From Haloparvum alkalitolerans (GTDB taxonomy: Archaea > Halobacteriota > Halobacteria > Halobacteriales > Haloferacaceae), in assembly GCF_050122995.1 (NCBI RefSeq), contig NZ_JBNLIA010000003.1, positions 248,001 to 312,000 on the forward strand: a stretch of DNA of 64,000 bases, read 5' to 3'. Below are positions 7,269 to 16,138 of the stretch, one piece after another. Position 1 is the stretch's first letter, and every line of letters begins with the position of its first letter. Position numbers and translations under genes: made by a program. Below the pieces are notes generated by a model. That model worked only from the letters and a program-made list of their open reading frames with translations, searched no databases and had not been told where the DNA came from.

Positions 7269-7796
7269 CTACTCGTCGTCGAGCGTCGCCGCGTCGACCG
7301 TCTCCCCCGTCTCGGGGTCGCGCTCGGCGGTCCCCGCGAGGACCTCGCGGACCGTCTCCGCGGCCCTCTCGACGGGTGCGTCGAACGACGCGGCCTCCAG
7401 CCGACCGAGCGCCAACTCGGCGCCGGTGCCGAGCGCGATGGGCGACTCCGCGAGCCGGCTCCCGTCCGCGCGCACCGCGGCCACGCGCGCCGCCCCTTCG
7501 TCGTCGCGGGCGGCCACGACGAGGTCGGCGTCCGCGGCGGCCGCGACCTCCGCGGCCAGCCGTCCGAGCGGCTCGATCCCCGGCGTGTAACCGCGCTCGG
7601 TGCGGTACTCCTCGACGGCGACCGCCAGTCGGTCGCGCACCCGGTCGACGTCCCCGGACGCGACTCCGAGCAGCCAGCCGTCGAACGAGAAGACGCGCCG
7701 CCGGTCGCGGCTCCGGACGCGCCCGTCGCGGGTCGCCAGCCGGTCCGCCGCGACGACGGCACCCCCGGCCGCCCGAACCGCGATCACTGTCGGCAT
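7269..7796 (-). CDS. Proteasome-fold (Ntn-hydrolase-like) protein
   Basis: A 175-residue protein whose beginning, MPTVIAVRAAGGAVVAADRLA, resembles the first strands of 20S proteasome beta-type subunits (T-x-V-x-x-x-x-x-GVVLAAD). A GWLLGVASGDVDRVRDRL segment follows like the proteasomal central strand and helix. The candidate catalytic Thr is residue 3, after Met-Pro, so exposure as an N-terminal nucleophile would require removal of two residues; it may be non-catalytic. It is distinct from the normal haloarchaeal alpha and beta subunits by its short length. Its stop lies one base after the SRP54 stop, with the two genes convergent. Confidence 0.7.
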   Translation of the reverse strand: MPTVIAVRAAGGAVVAADRLATRDGRVRSRDRRRVFSFDGWLLGVASGDVDRVRDRLAVAVEEYRTERGYTPGIEPLGRLAAEVAAAADADLVVAARDDEGAARVAAVRADGSRLAESPIALGTGAELALGRLEAASFDAPVERAAETVREVLAGTAERDPETGETVDAATLDDE

Positions 7797-7893
7797 GCGT
7801 CACCGTACGGCACGCGGGGGCAAAACGGCGGCGGCGGGGAGAGCCCCGTCCGGTCGGGCGGGAAGTTGTCGGAGGACGCCGCGTTCACCGATC

Positions 7894-10305
7894 CTACGAC
7901 TCGGCGGCGCTGGCCTCGCGGGAGCCGTCGAACTTGAACTCGAAGCGGGCGCCCCCGTCGTGGCCGGTGAGCGCGCGAACGTCCCAGCCGTGGGCCTCCG
8001 CGATGTGCCGCGTGATGGCGAGGCCGAGCCCGGTTCCGGACTCGTCGCTCGAGTACCCCGTTTCGAACACTTTCTCGCGCTCGCTCTCGGGGATGCCCGG
8101 GCCGTCGTCCTCGACGTAGAACCCGGTCCCGTCGCCGCCCCGGTACTCGACGGGCCCCACCCGGACCGTGGGGGCGGCTTCGACGGCGTCGACGCTCGGT
8201 CGGGTGGCAGGCCCGCTGGCGTCAGCGTCTCCACCTCCACCCCCACCGTCGCCGGCGGTGGAGCCGTGTTCGACGGCGTTGCGGAACAGGTTCTCCAGCA
8301 GCTCCGTTGCCCTGTCGGGGTCGACGTTCAGGGTCCGGTCCTCCTCGACGACGAGCTCCGCGTCCTCGGTCGAGACGTTCCCCCACGCGCGCTCCGCGAG
8401 CGCGCGCAGCGAGGCCTCCCGCCGCTCGCCGACGACCTCGCCCTTCCGCGCGAGCGACAGCAGGTCCTCGACGAGGTGATCCATCCGGTCGAGCGCGCCG
8501 TCCACGCGGTCGAAGTGCTCCTTCTCTCCGGTCTCGCGGGCGAGCTCGAGGTAGCCGGTCGCCACCGAGAGGGGGTTCCTGAGGTCGTGCGAAACGATGG
8601 AGGCGAACTGATCGAGCCGCTCGTTCTGCCGCTCGAGGCGCTGTTCGTACTCGCGGCGCTCGGTCACGTCGGTGTAGATGGCGTAGCCGGAGATGTTCTC
8701 GGCGTCGAGCTGGACGGGGATCACGTGGATCAGGAAGTACCGGTCGCCGTCGGCGGTCCGCCGCCGCACCTCCTCGCGGACGTTCTGTCCCCGGCGGAGC
8801 TGGTCGTTGAGCCGGTCGGCGGTCTCCCTCACGGCCGTCTCGTCGGGGAGGATGTAGTCGTCGATGCTCTCGTCGACGACGGTACCGGCGCCCCAACCGA
8901 ACACCTCCTCGAAGGCGGGGTTGACCTGTCTGACGACCGGTTCGTCGTCGACGTACTCGTAGGCGACGGCCGCGTCGGGGATGTTCTCGAACAGCGCCGA
9001 GAAGCGGTCGCGCTCCCGGCGGAGCCGCTCGTGAGCCTCGATGCGCGTCAGCGTCTCCGCGGCGTGAGTGGCCAGAAGCTCCGCGAGCTCGAGGTCGCGC
9101 TCGTCGAAGGCGTCGCGCTCGGTGGAGACGGCCTGGAAGACGCCGTGGTCGCCCATCGGGACGCTGATCCCCGACCGGTACTCCGGCTTGGCGGGGTCGG
9201 CGTCCTCGTCGGCGGCCACGTCCTGGACGAGCCGCGACTCGCCGGTCCGGATCGTGAGCCCCGCGAGCGTCGAGCCGTCGATCGGCATCCGGTCGCGAAC
9301 GTCGTCCGGCTTCGATCCCTCCGACAGCGCCGCGGCGTGGAGGTACTCGCCCTCCGCACGGAGCGTGCTGCTGCGGTCCAGGTCGAGCACGCGCTGGGCG
9401 ATCTCGACGGTCTTCGCGAAGACGGCGTCGGTCGAGCGGAGCCCCGTCAGCTCCGTCACGCCCTCGTGGAGGTCGGTCACGCGTCGGCGGCTCGACCGGA
9501 GCTCGGTCTCGGACTCGATCCGCGCGAGCGTGTTCTCCGCGTACGACAGCAGCAGCCGGAGCAGCTCGAGGTCGCGCTCGTCGAACGCGTTCGCCTCGTC
9601 GGAGGCCGCCTGGAACACGCCGCGGTCGCCGAACGGGACGCTCAGCGCCGAGCGCATCTCCGTCCATCGTGGGTCGGCCGCCTCGACGTCGCTCACGTCG
9701 TCGATGATCTGCGGCTCCCCGGTTCGGTACGTCTCGCCGAGGACGCCGAACTCGACGTCGAATCGCTCCTGCCACGCGTGACTGGGGGCGGCGGGGACGA
9801 ACTCGTCGCCCTCCGCGATCCCGATGTAACAGAAATCGTACCCGAGGAGGTCGCGAGCGATCCGCGCGACCGACTCGTAAACCGCCTCCTCGTCCGAGAC
9901 GCCGACCAGCTCCGCGGTCCCCTCGTGGAGTCGTTCCAGCCGCGACCGGGAGTCGTCGGAGTCGTCGTCGACCGTCGAAACCGGCGTCGCGGCCGCCGCG
10001 GAGGCGTTGAGTGCCGCACCACGGACCACGTGCGGGAGCGCGTCGAGGTCGTCGACGCGTGTCGCGACGACCTCGTCCGCGTCCACGCCGTATCCGACGA
10101 TCGGGGTCGCGGGGCGCGCGTCCGCGAGCACGTCGCGGGCGGACCTGTCGGTCACGACGATGGTGTCCGCCTCGATCAGGGGGTCGAACCGCTCGGCGAT
10201 CGTTGCGGGGGACCGATGGTTGACCGATCCCACCGACGACAGCCGCTCCACCAGCGGCGCGGGCGGCTCCTCGCCGACGACGAGCAGCCGTGTCGCTTCA
10301 GTCAC
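7894..10305 (-). CDS. Soluble sensor histidine kinase, GAF-GAF-PAS-HisKA-HATPase
   Basis: An 803-residue kinase without membrane segments. The order is a degenerate receiver-like N-terminus (1-110), two GAF domains (about 130-270 and 290-430, each beginning with L.EG..EL and sharing PFGD/PMGDHGVFQA), a PAS domain (about 440-560, FENIPDAAVAYEYV) with PAC segment, HisKA with FASIVSHDLRNPL (phosphoacceptor His near 573), and the ATPase with NLFRNAVEHG and TGLGLAI. It should autophosphorylate in response to a cytoplasmic signal such as redox or a small ligand. No response regulator is adjacent, as is common in haloarchaea. Start ATG 10305 gives MTEATRLLVVG. Confidence 0.93.
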   Translation of the reverse strand: MTEATRLLVVGEEPPAPLVERLSSVGSVNHRSPATIAERFDPLIEADTIVVTDRSARDVLADARPATPIVGYGVDADEVVATRVDDLDALPHVVRGAALNASAAAATPVSTVDDDSDDSRSRLERLHEGTAELVGVSDEEAVYESVARIARDLLGYDFCYIGIAEGDEFVPAAPSHAWQERFDVEFGVLGETYRTGEPQIIDDVSDVEAADPRWTEMRSALSVPFGDRGVFQAASDEANAFDERDLELLRLLLSYAENTLARIESETELRSSRRRVTDLHEGVTELTGLRSTDAVFAKTVEIAQRVLDLDRSSTLRAEGEYLHAAALSEGSKPDDVRDRMPIDGSTLAGLTIRTGESRLVQDVAADEDADPAKPEYRSGISVPMGDHGVFQAVSTERDAFDERDLELAELLATHAAETLTRIEAHERLRRERDRFSALFENIPDAAVAYEYVDDEPVVRQVNPAFEEVFGWGAGTVVDESIDDYILPDETAVRETADRLNDQLRRGQNVREEVRRRTADGDRYFLIHVIPVQLDAENISGYAIYTDVTERREYEQRLERQNERLDQFASIVSHDLRNPLSVATGYLELARETGEKEHFDRVDGALDRMDHLVEDLLSLARKGEVVGERREASLRALAERAWGNVSTEDAELVVEEDRTLNVDPDRATELLENLFRNAVEHGSTAGDGGGGGGDADASGPATRPSVDAVEAAPTVRVGPVEYRGGDGTGFYVEDDGPGIPESEREKVFETGYSSDESGTGLGLAITRHIAEAHGWDVRALTGHDGGARFEFKFDGSREASAAES

Positions 10306-10512
10306 GTCTCACTCTCCTGTTTGTTTTACCATGGCGATCAGGGGTGATAACCCTATCGCCATTCTGCCTGAATATTTCGACGCGATCGGACCACGGGGAC
10401 GCCACGGGGATCGGTCCGACGTGGCCGACTGCCGCGCTGCCGTCGCGCCGCTGCCGGTCACGCCGCGGTCGGCCCGGAACCCTTTTGCACGAACACGGGC
10501 CACAGTCGGGTA

Positions 10513-13284
10513 ATGAGCGATCTCGAAGCGGAGTACCGCCTCGACTACTTCGAAGAGGAGGGGTTCCACCGACGGGAGTGCGACTCGTGTGGGGTACACT
10601 TCTGGACCCGCGACGCCGACCGCGAGGTGTGCGGGGAGCCGCCCTGTGCGGACTACAGCTTCATCGACGACCCGGGGTTCCCCGAGTCGTACACGTTAGA
10701 GGAGATGCGCGAGGCGTTCCTCTCCTTCTTCGACGACCACGACCACGAGCGGATCGACCCGTACCCGGTCGCCGCGAACCGCTGGCGGGACGACGTGCTC
10801 CTGACGCAAGCGTCGATCTACGACTTCCAGCCGCTCGTCACCTCCGGACAGACACCGCCGCCGGCGAACCCGCTGGCGATCTCCCAGCCCTGTATCCGGA
10901 TGCAGGACATCGACAACGTGGGAAAGACCGGCCGACACACGATGGCCTTCGAGATGATGGCCCACCACGCGTTCAACGTCCGCGAGGACGCCGACGCGGA
11001 GTACGCCTACGAGGGCGAGGTGTACTGGAAGGACGAGACGGTCGAGTACTGCGACGAGTTCTTCGAGCACCTCGGGGCCGACCTCGAGGAGATCACCTAC
11101 ATCGAGGACCCGTGGGTCGGCGGCGGTAACGCCGGCCCCGCCATCGAGGTCATCTACAAGGGCGCCGAGCTGGCCACGCTCGTGTTCATGTGCATGGAGC
11201 AGGATCCCGACGGCGACTACGAGATGAAGGACGGGAACACCTACTCGTTCATGGACACGTACATCGTCGACACCGGCTACGGGCTGGAGCGGTGGACGTG
11301 GATGAGCCAGGGAACCCCGACGGTCTACGAGGCGATCTACCCCGACGCCATCGACTTCCTGAAGGAGAACGCCGGCATCGACTACACCGACGAGCAGCAG
11401 ACGATCGTCAACCGCGCCGCGAAGCTCTCGGGTCGGCTCGACATCGACGACGTGGACGACGTGGAGGCCGCCCGCGGCGACATCGCCGAGAAGCTCGGCG
11501 TCGACGTGGCGGAGCTCCGCGAACTGGTGGAGCCGCTCGAGGACATCTACGCCATCGCCGACCACTCGCGGACGCTCGCGTACATGCTCGGCGACGGCAT
11601 CGTCCCCTCGAACGTGGGGACGGGCTACCTCGCTCGGATGGTGCTCCGCCGGATGAAGCGGCTCGTGGACAACGTCGGCGTCGACGCGCCGCTGGACGAA
11701 CTCGTGGACATGCAGGCCGAGCGCCTCGGCTACGAGAACCGCGACACGATCCGCGACATCGTCCGCACCGAGGAGCGCAAGTACCGCAAGACGCTCGAGC
11801 GCGGCTCCCGGAAGGTCGAACAGCTCGCGGACGAGTACGCCGGCACCGGCGAACCGATCCCGACCGAGAAGCTGCTGGAGCTGTACGACTCCCACGGCAT
11901 CCAGCCCGACATGGTCGCGGAGATCGCCGCGGAGCGCGACGCCGAGGTCGCGGTCCCGGACGACTTCTACTCGCTCGTGGCGGACAGACACGAGGGCGTC
12001 GACGACGCCGACGAGGACGACCGCGACGAGCGGTTCGCCGACCTCCCGCCGACGGAGAAGTTGTTCTACGACGACCAGGAGCGCACGGAGTTCGAGGCGG
12101 TCGTCCTCGACGTCTTCGAGCGCGAGGACGGCTACGACGTGGTGTTAGACCAGACGATGTTCTACCCGGAGGGCGGCGGCCAGCCCGCCGACCGCGGCAC
12201 CCTCACCGCCGGCGAGACGACCGTCGAGGTCGAGGACGTCCAGGAGGTCGACGACGTGGTGCTCCACCGCACCGACGCCGACCCCGGGACGGGCGAGTTC
12301 GTCCGGGGGCAGGTCGACGGCGAGCGCCGCACGGCGCTGATGCAGCACCACACCGCCACCCACCTGATCGGCCACGCGGCCCGCGAGGTGCTCGGGGACC
12401 ACGTCCGGCAGGCGGGCGCCCAGAAGGGGACCGACTCCGCACGCCTCGACGTGCGCCACTACGAGCGCATCACTCGCGAGGAGGTCAAGGAGATCGAGCG
12501 CGTCGCCAACCGCCTCGTCGCCGAGAACGTCGCGGTCCGTCAGGAGTGGCCCCACCGCCACGAGGCCGAGGCCGAGCACGGCTTCGACCTGTATCAGGGG
12601 GGGATCCCCCCGGGAACCAACGTCCGACTGATCCACGTCGGCGACGCCGACGTGCAGGCCTGCGCCGGCACGCACGTCGGGCGCACCGGCGACATCGGCG
12701 CGGTGAAGGTGCTGAAGACGGAGCCCGTTCAGGACGGCGTCGAGCGCATCGTCTTCGCGGCCGGCGACGCGGCGGTCCGCGCGACCCAGCGCACCGAGGA
12801 CGCGCTGTACGACGCCGCGGACGTGCTCGACGTGGACCCGCAGGACGTGCCCGAGACCGCCGAGCGCTTCTTCGAGGAGTGGAAGGCGCGGGGCAAGGAG
12901 ATCGAGCGGCTCACCGAGGAACTCGCCGAGGCCCGCGCCGGCGGCGGCGCCGACGCCGAGGAGGTCGACGTCGACGGGACGCCCGCGGTGGTCCAGCGGC
13001 TCGACGGCGACGCCGACGAGATCCGCGCGACCGCGAACGCGCTGCGCGAGGAGGGGAAGATCGCGGTCGTCGGCTCCGGCGCCGACGGCTCCGCGCAGTT
13101 CGTCGTCGGCGTGCCCGAGGGGTCGGACCTCAACGCCGGCGAGGTCGTGGGGCAACTCGCCGCCCGCGTCGGCGGCGGCGGTGGCGGCCCGCCGGACTTC
13201 GCACAGGGCGGCGGTCCCGACGTCGAGGCCCTCGACGAGACGCTCGAGGAGGCGCCCGAGATCCTGCGGCAGGCGCTGGCGTGA
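10513..13284 (+). CDS. alaS: Alanyl-tRNA synthetase
   Basis: Charges tRNA-Ala in the cytoplasm. The 923-residue protein starts with the archaeal Zn-binding extension (CDSCGVHFW and a second Cys pair), then the class II core with RMQDIDNVGKTGRHT and GGGNAGPAIEV. The editing domain carries HHTATHL near residue 611 and CAGTHVG near 716, the zinc ligands for hydrolysing mischarged tRNA. The C-terminal DHHA1 region ends with a Gly-rich stretch and ALDETLEEAPEIL. Length and domain order are normal. A CCCTTTTGC element lies about 28 bases before the ATG at 10513, so the mRNA is probably leaderless. Confidence 0.98.
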   Translation: MSDLEAEYRLDYFEEEGFHRRECDSCGVHFWTRDADREVCGEPPCADYSFIDDPGFPESYTLEEMREAFLSFFDDHDHERIDPYPVAANRWRDDVLLTQASIYDFQPLVTSGQTPPPANPLAISQPCIRMQDIDNVGKTGRHTMAFEMMAHHAFNVREDADAEYAYEGEVYWKDETVEYCDEFFEHLGADLEEITYIEDPWVGGGNAGPAIEVIYKGAELATLVFMCMEQDPDGDYEMKDGNTYSFMDTYIVDTGYGLERWTWMSQGTPTVYEAIYPDAIDFLKENAGIDYTDEQQTIVNRAAKLSGRLDIDDVDDVEAARGDIAEKLGVDVAELRELVEPLEDIYAIADHSRTLAYMLGDGIVPSNVGTGYLARMVLRRMKRLVDNVGVDAPLDELVDMQAERLGYENRDTIRDIVRTEERKYRKTLERGSRKVEQLADEYAGTGEPIPTEKLLELYDSHGIQPDMVAEIAAERDAEVAVPDDFYSLVADRHEGVDDADEDDRDERFADLPPTEKLFYDDQERTEFEAVVLDVFEREDGYDVVLDQTMFYPEGGGQPADRGTLTAGETTVEVEDVQEVDDVVLHRTDADPGTGEFVRGQVDGERRTALMQHHTATHLIGHAAREVLGDHVRQAGAQKGTDSARLDVRHYERITREEVKEIERVANRLVAENVAVRQEWPHRHEAEAEHGFDLYQGGIPPGTNVRLIHVGDADVQACAGTHVGRTGDIGAVKVLKTEPVQDGVERIVFAAGDAAVRATQRTEDALYDAADVLDVDPQDVPETAERFFEEWKARGKEIERLTEELAEARAGGGADAEEVDVDGTPAVVQRLDGDADEIRATANALREEGKIAVVGSGADGSAQFVVGVPEGSDLNAGEVVGQLAARVGGGGGGPPDFAQGGGPDVEALDETLEEAPEILRQALA

Positions 13285-13444
13285 GCGGCGGCCGCTGCTG
13301 ATAGACGACCGGCTCCGCTGGCGGGACTTTCCGTCTCTCGCGGAGCGTTCTGTCGGCGGCGGGGTTTTTCCGCCCCTCGTGGACGGGTTCCGTCACTCGC
13401 GAGCTATCGGGCGGGGCAGAGAAGGTCGGCGGCGCGGTCGGGCG

Positions 13445-13723
13445 TCAGTCGGCGCAGGTCGCTTCTTCGGAGTCGGCGGTGAACTCCTGGGCGGGCTCGG
13501 TGAGCTGGTAGAGGTTCTGTCGGGCGTCGGCGAAGTAGACGTCCTCGTCGACGACGTCGATTCCCTCCAGCCGTTCGAGCGCGTAGCGGACCGTGCGCGC
13601 GGACAGCATCGATTCCTGGACGATCCCTTTCTGGGTCAACGGTCCGTTGTACTCCAGTACCTTGAAGACGAGCTTCGCGCTCGGGGGGAGGTCGTCGAGA
13701 CTCTCCTGTTCGGTTCCAGCCAT
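13445..13723 (-). CDS. Small winged-helix (MarR/TrmB-like) transcriptional regulator
   Basis: A 92-residue protein consisting essentially of one winged helix: LPPSAKLVFKVLEYNGPLTQKGIVQESMLSARTVRYALERLEGIDVV, then a wing and a short acidic tail with a terminal CAD. This is the compact HTH family very common in haloarchaea, most members of which have unknown targets. I choose the ATG at 13723 (MAGTEQESLDD) because CCTTTATGG, a plausible TATA element, lies about 30 bases upstream at 13751; the longer open frame beginning at 13840 would include that promoter. It is divergent from the EMC6-like gene. Confidence 0.88.
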   Translation of the reverse strand: MAGTEQESLDDLPPSAKLVFKVLEYNGPLTQKGIVQESMLSARTVRYALERLEGIDVVDEDVYFADARQNLYQLTEPAQEFTADSEEATCAD

Positions 13724-13852
13724 CGTTACGATTCGAAACGGTACACACCCATAAAGGTTGATGGAAGCCCCCCGGATCACCCCCCGTTTATCGGCTTTAT
13801 TCCGCTGTTCTCGGCGTGTTGCGGCAATATCATCCCACAACTGCGCCCGTAA

Positions 13853-13866
13853 ACTGACCGGTCAGT
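13853..13866. promoter_or_regulatory. Perfect 14-bp palindrome, possible operator
   Basis: ACTGACCGGTCAGT is a perfect inverted repeat placed between the divergent HTH gene and the EMC6-like gene, about 93 bases before the latter. The wording resembles TetR-family operators (TGAC...GTCA). The controlling protein is unknown. Confidence 0.4.
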
Positions 13867-13958
13867 CAGGTTCGCGGCTCGCGCGCGCCCCGTCCAGTCG
13901 CGGCCGCGGTTCGCGGCCGGAACGAACCGCTTTTCACGAGCGCAGGCGGACGGGACGT

Positions 13959-14267
13959 ATGAGCAACGACTCGGGAATCACGGGCCACGCCCGCGGCGTG
14001 GTCGTGACGACGGTCGCCTGCCTCGCCGGCATCGCGGCGGCGCTGGCCTCGGCGATGTACGTCGGCACGACGGCGGCGGCCGCCGGATCGACGACCGCGC
14101 TCGTCGTCCTCGCGGCCTTCGTCATCGTCCAGTTCCCCGTCCTGAAGGGCCTCGGCGTCGCCGTCGAGGAGTTCGGCGTAAAGGACAACCTCTACGTGAC
14201 GTTCATGACGTTCACGCTCTGGTTCATCAGCTACACCATCCTCCTCGTGGGGAGCGTCTCGCTGTAA
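13959..14267 (+). CDS. EMC6-like small membrane protein
   Basis: A 102-residue protein with three hydrophobic segments: VVVTTVACLAGIAAALASAMYVG, STTALVVLAAFVIVQFPVL and TFTLWFISYTILLVG. The layout and the NLYVTFMTFTLWFISYTI end resemble the archaeal proteins related to EMC6, a subunit of the eukaryotic ER membrane-protein insertase. A role in membrane-protein insertion is an inference from that family. The stop at 14267 is two bases before the ATG of the ABCE1 gene, so the two are co-transcribed. Start ATG 13959 gives MSNDSGITGHARG. Confidence 0.75.
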   Translation: MSNDSGITGHARGVVVTTVACLAGIAAALASAMYVGTTAAAAGSTTALVVLAAFVIVQFPVLKGLGVAVEEFGVKDNLYVTFMTFTLWFISYTILLVGSVSL

Positions 14268-14269
14268 CC

Positions 14270-16090
14270 ATGGCGGACGACAGCATCGCCGTGGTCGATT
14301 TGGACCGCTGCCAGCCCGACCGCTGCAACTACGAGTGTGCCAACTTCTGTCCGCCCAACCGGACGGGCAAGGAATGTATCACCCAGCGCGGGGAGGACGC
14401 GGTCGACGGCGACCCCGACCAGATCCGCATCTCCGAGGAGATCTGTCTGGGCGAGACCTGCGGCATCTGCGTCGAGAAATGTCCGTTCGACGCCATCGAG
14501 ATCATCAACCTCCCCTCCGAGCTGGAGGAGGACCCGGTCCACCGCTACGGCGAGAACGCCTTCTCGCTGTACGGCCTGCCGTACCCCGAGCCGGGCACCG
14601 TGACCGGTATCCTCGGACCGAACGGAATCGGGAAGTCGACCGCGGTCCACGCGCTCGCGGGCGAGATGACGCCGAACCTCGGCGACCACGATGACGAGCC
14701 CGAGTGGGAGGCGGTGCTCGACCGCTTCCGCGGCACGGAGCTCCAGAACTACCTCGGCAAGCTCGTCGAGGGCGAGGTGACCGTCGCGCGCAAGCCGCAG
14801 TACGTCGACCAGATCCCCAAGCAGTTCGACGGCAACACCCGCGAGCTGTTGGAGCGCACCGACGAGCGCGGCGCGCTCGAGGACCTGATCGACCGGCTCT
14901 CGATCCGGCCCGTGATGGACCAGCCCATCGACTCCATCTCGGGCGGGGAGCTCCAGCGCGTCGCCATCGCGGCGTGTCTGGCCCGCGACGCCGACTTCTA
15001 CTTCCTCGACGAGATCACCCCCTACCTCGACATCGGTCAGCGGATGACCGCCGCGCGGCTGATCGCCGAGTTGGCGGAGGACGAGGCGGCCGACCGCTCG
15101 ATGCTCGTCGTCGAGCACGACCTCGCGATCCTCGACATGCTCGCGGACACGCTCCACGTCGCCTACGGTGAGCCGGGCGCGTACGGCGTGATCACGGACT
15201 CGAAGTCCGTCCGCAACGGCATCAACGAGTACCTGAAGGGCTACCTCGACAACGAGAACATGCGGATCCGGCCGAACGCGATCACCTTCGAGGAGCACGC
15301 ACCGCGCGTCTCCTCGAAGGGGATGCCGCTGGTCGACTACCCCGACCTGCACAAGTCCTACGGCGAGGGGGAGTTCTCCCTCGACGTGGAGGCCGGCACC
15401 ATCTACGAGTCCGAGGTGCTCGGCGTCGTCGGGCCGAACGGCATCGGGAAGTCGACGCTCGCGAAGATGTTCGCGGGCTCCGTCGAGCCGGACGAGGGCG
15501 ACCTCGACTTCGAGCTGGACATCGCCTACAAGCCCCAGTACGTCGAGATCGACCAGCCGATGCGCGTCGACGCGTTCCTCTCCTCGATCACCGACGAATT
15601 CGGCAGCTCCTACTGGAACACGGAGGTCGCCCAGCCGCTCCAGCTCGAGCGGATCATGGAGCAGAACCTCACGGACCTGTCGGGCGGGGAGCGCCAGCGC
15701 GTCGCCATCGCGGCGTGTCTCTCCGAGGACGCGGATCTCTACGTGATGGACGAGCCCTCCGCGCACCTCGACGTGGAACAGCGCGTGCAGGCCACCTCGG
15801 CCATCCGGCGCTACGCCGAGAACCACGACGCGACCGTGCTCGTCATCGACCACGACATCTACATGATCGACCTGCTGGCCGACCGCCTGATGGTGTTCGA
15901 CGGCGAGCCGGCCCACCACGGGCACGCCAAGCCCCCGCAGGAGATGCGCGCGGGCATGAACGACTTCCTCGCGGACCTGGACATCACCTTCCGGCGCGAC
16001 GAGCGGACCGGCCGCCCGCGGATCAACAAGCCGGACTCCCAGAAGGACCGCCAGCAGAAGCGCGAGGGCGAGTACTACTACTCCGTCTGA
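14270..16090 (+). CDS. ABCE1/Rli1 ribosome-recycling Fe-S ATPase
   Basis: Splits ribosomes after termination and takes part in initiation. The 606-residue protein begins with eight cysteines for two [4Fe-4S] clusters (DRCQPDRCNYECANFCPP and CLGETCGICVEKCPF), followed by two ABC ATPase domains. Both have GPNGIGKST Walker A loops, SGGELQR or SGGERQR signatures, and Walker B segments (YFLDEI and YVMDEP). The conserved C-terminal hinge is present and the length is normal for the family. It follows the EMC6-like gene by two bases, suggesting linked expression of ribosome recycling and membrane insertion. Confidence 0.97.
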   Translation: MADDSIAVVDLDRCQPDRCNYECANFCPPNRTGKECITQRGEDAVDGDPDQIRISEEICLGETCGICVEKCPFDAIEIINLPSELEEDPVHRYGENAFSLYGLPYPEPGTVTGILGPNGIGKSTAVHALAGEMTPNLGDHDDEPEWEAVLDRFRGTELQNYLGKLVEGEVTVARKPQYVDQIPKQFDGNTRELLERTDERGALEDLIDRLSIRPVMDQPIDSISGGELQRVAIAACLARDADFYFLDEITPYLDIGQRMTAARLIAELAEDEAADRSMLVVEHDLAILDMLADTLHVAYGEPGAYGVITDSKSVRNGINEYLKGYLDNENMRIRPNAITFEEHAPRVSSKGMPLVDYPDLHKSYGEGEFSLDVEAGTIYESEVLGVVGPNGIGKSTLAKMFAGSVEPDEGDLDFELDIAYKPQYVEIDQPMRVDAFLSSITDEFGSSYWNTEVAQPLQLERIMEQNLTDLSGGERQRVAIAACLSEDADLYVMDEPSAHLDVEQRVQATSAIRRYAENHDATVLVIDHDIYMIDLLADRLMVFDGEPAHHGHAKPPQEMRAGMNDFLADLDITFRRDERTGRPRINKPDSQKDRQQKREGEYYYSV

Positions 16091-16138
16091 CCGTCGGTCG
16101 TCGGCGACGAGCGCGGCCGGGGTCGTGACGACCCCTCG

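Noticed and set aside
5762..7762. Long minus-strand frame (666 residues) opposite SRP54
   Set aside because: Composition is that of a codon mirror in very GC-rich DNA; it overlaps SRP54 entirely and shows no domain.
11190..13301. 703-residue plus-strand frame inside alaS
   Set aside because: Arg-rich +1 shadow of alaS without domains.
13357..13380. GGCGG-GGTTTTT-CCGCC hairpin after alaS as a terminator
   Set aside because: The T-run is in the loop, not after the stem, so it does not fit a normal terminator; left unassigned.
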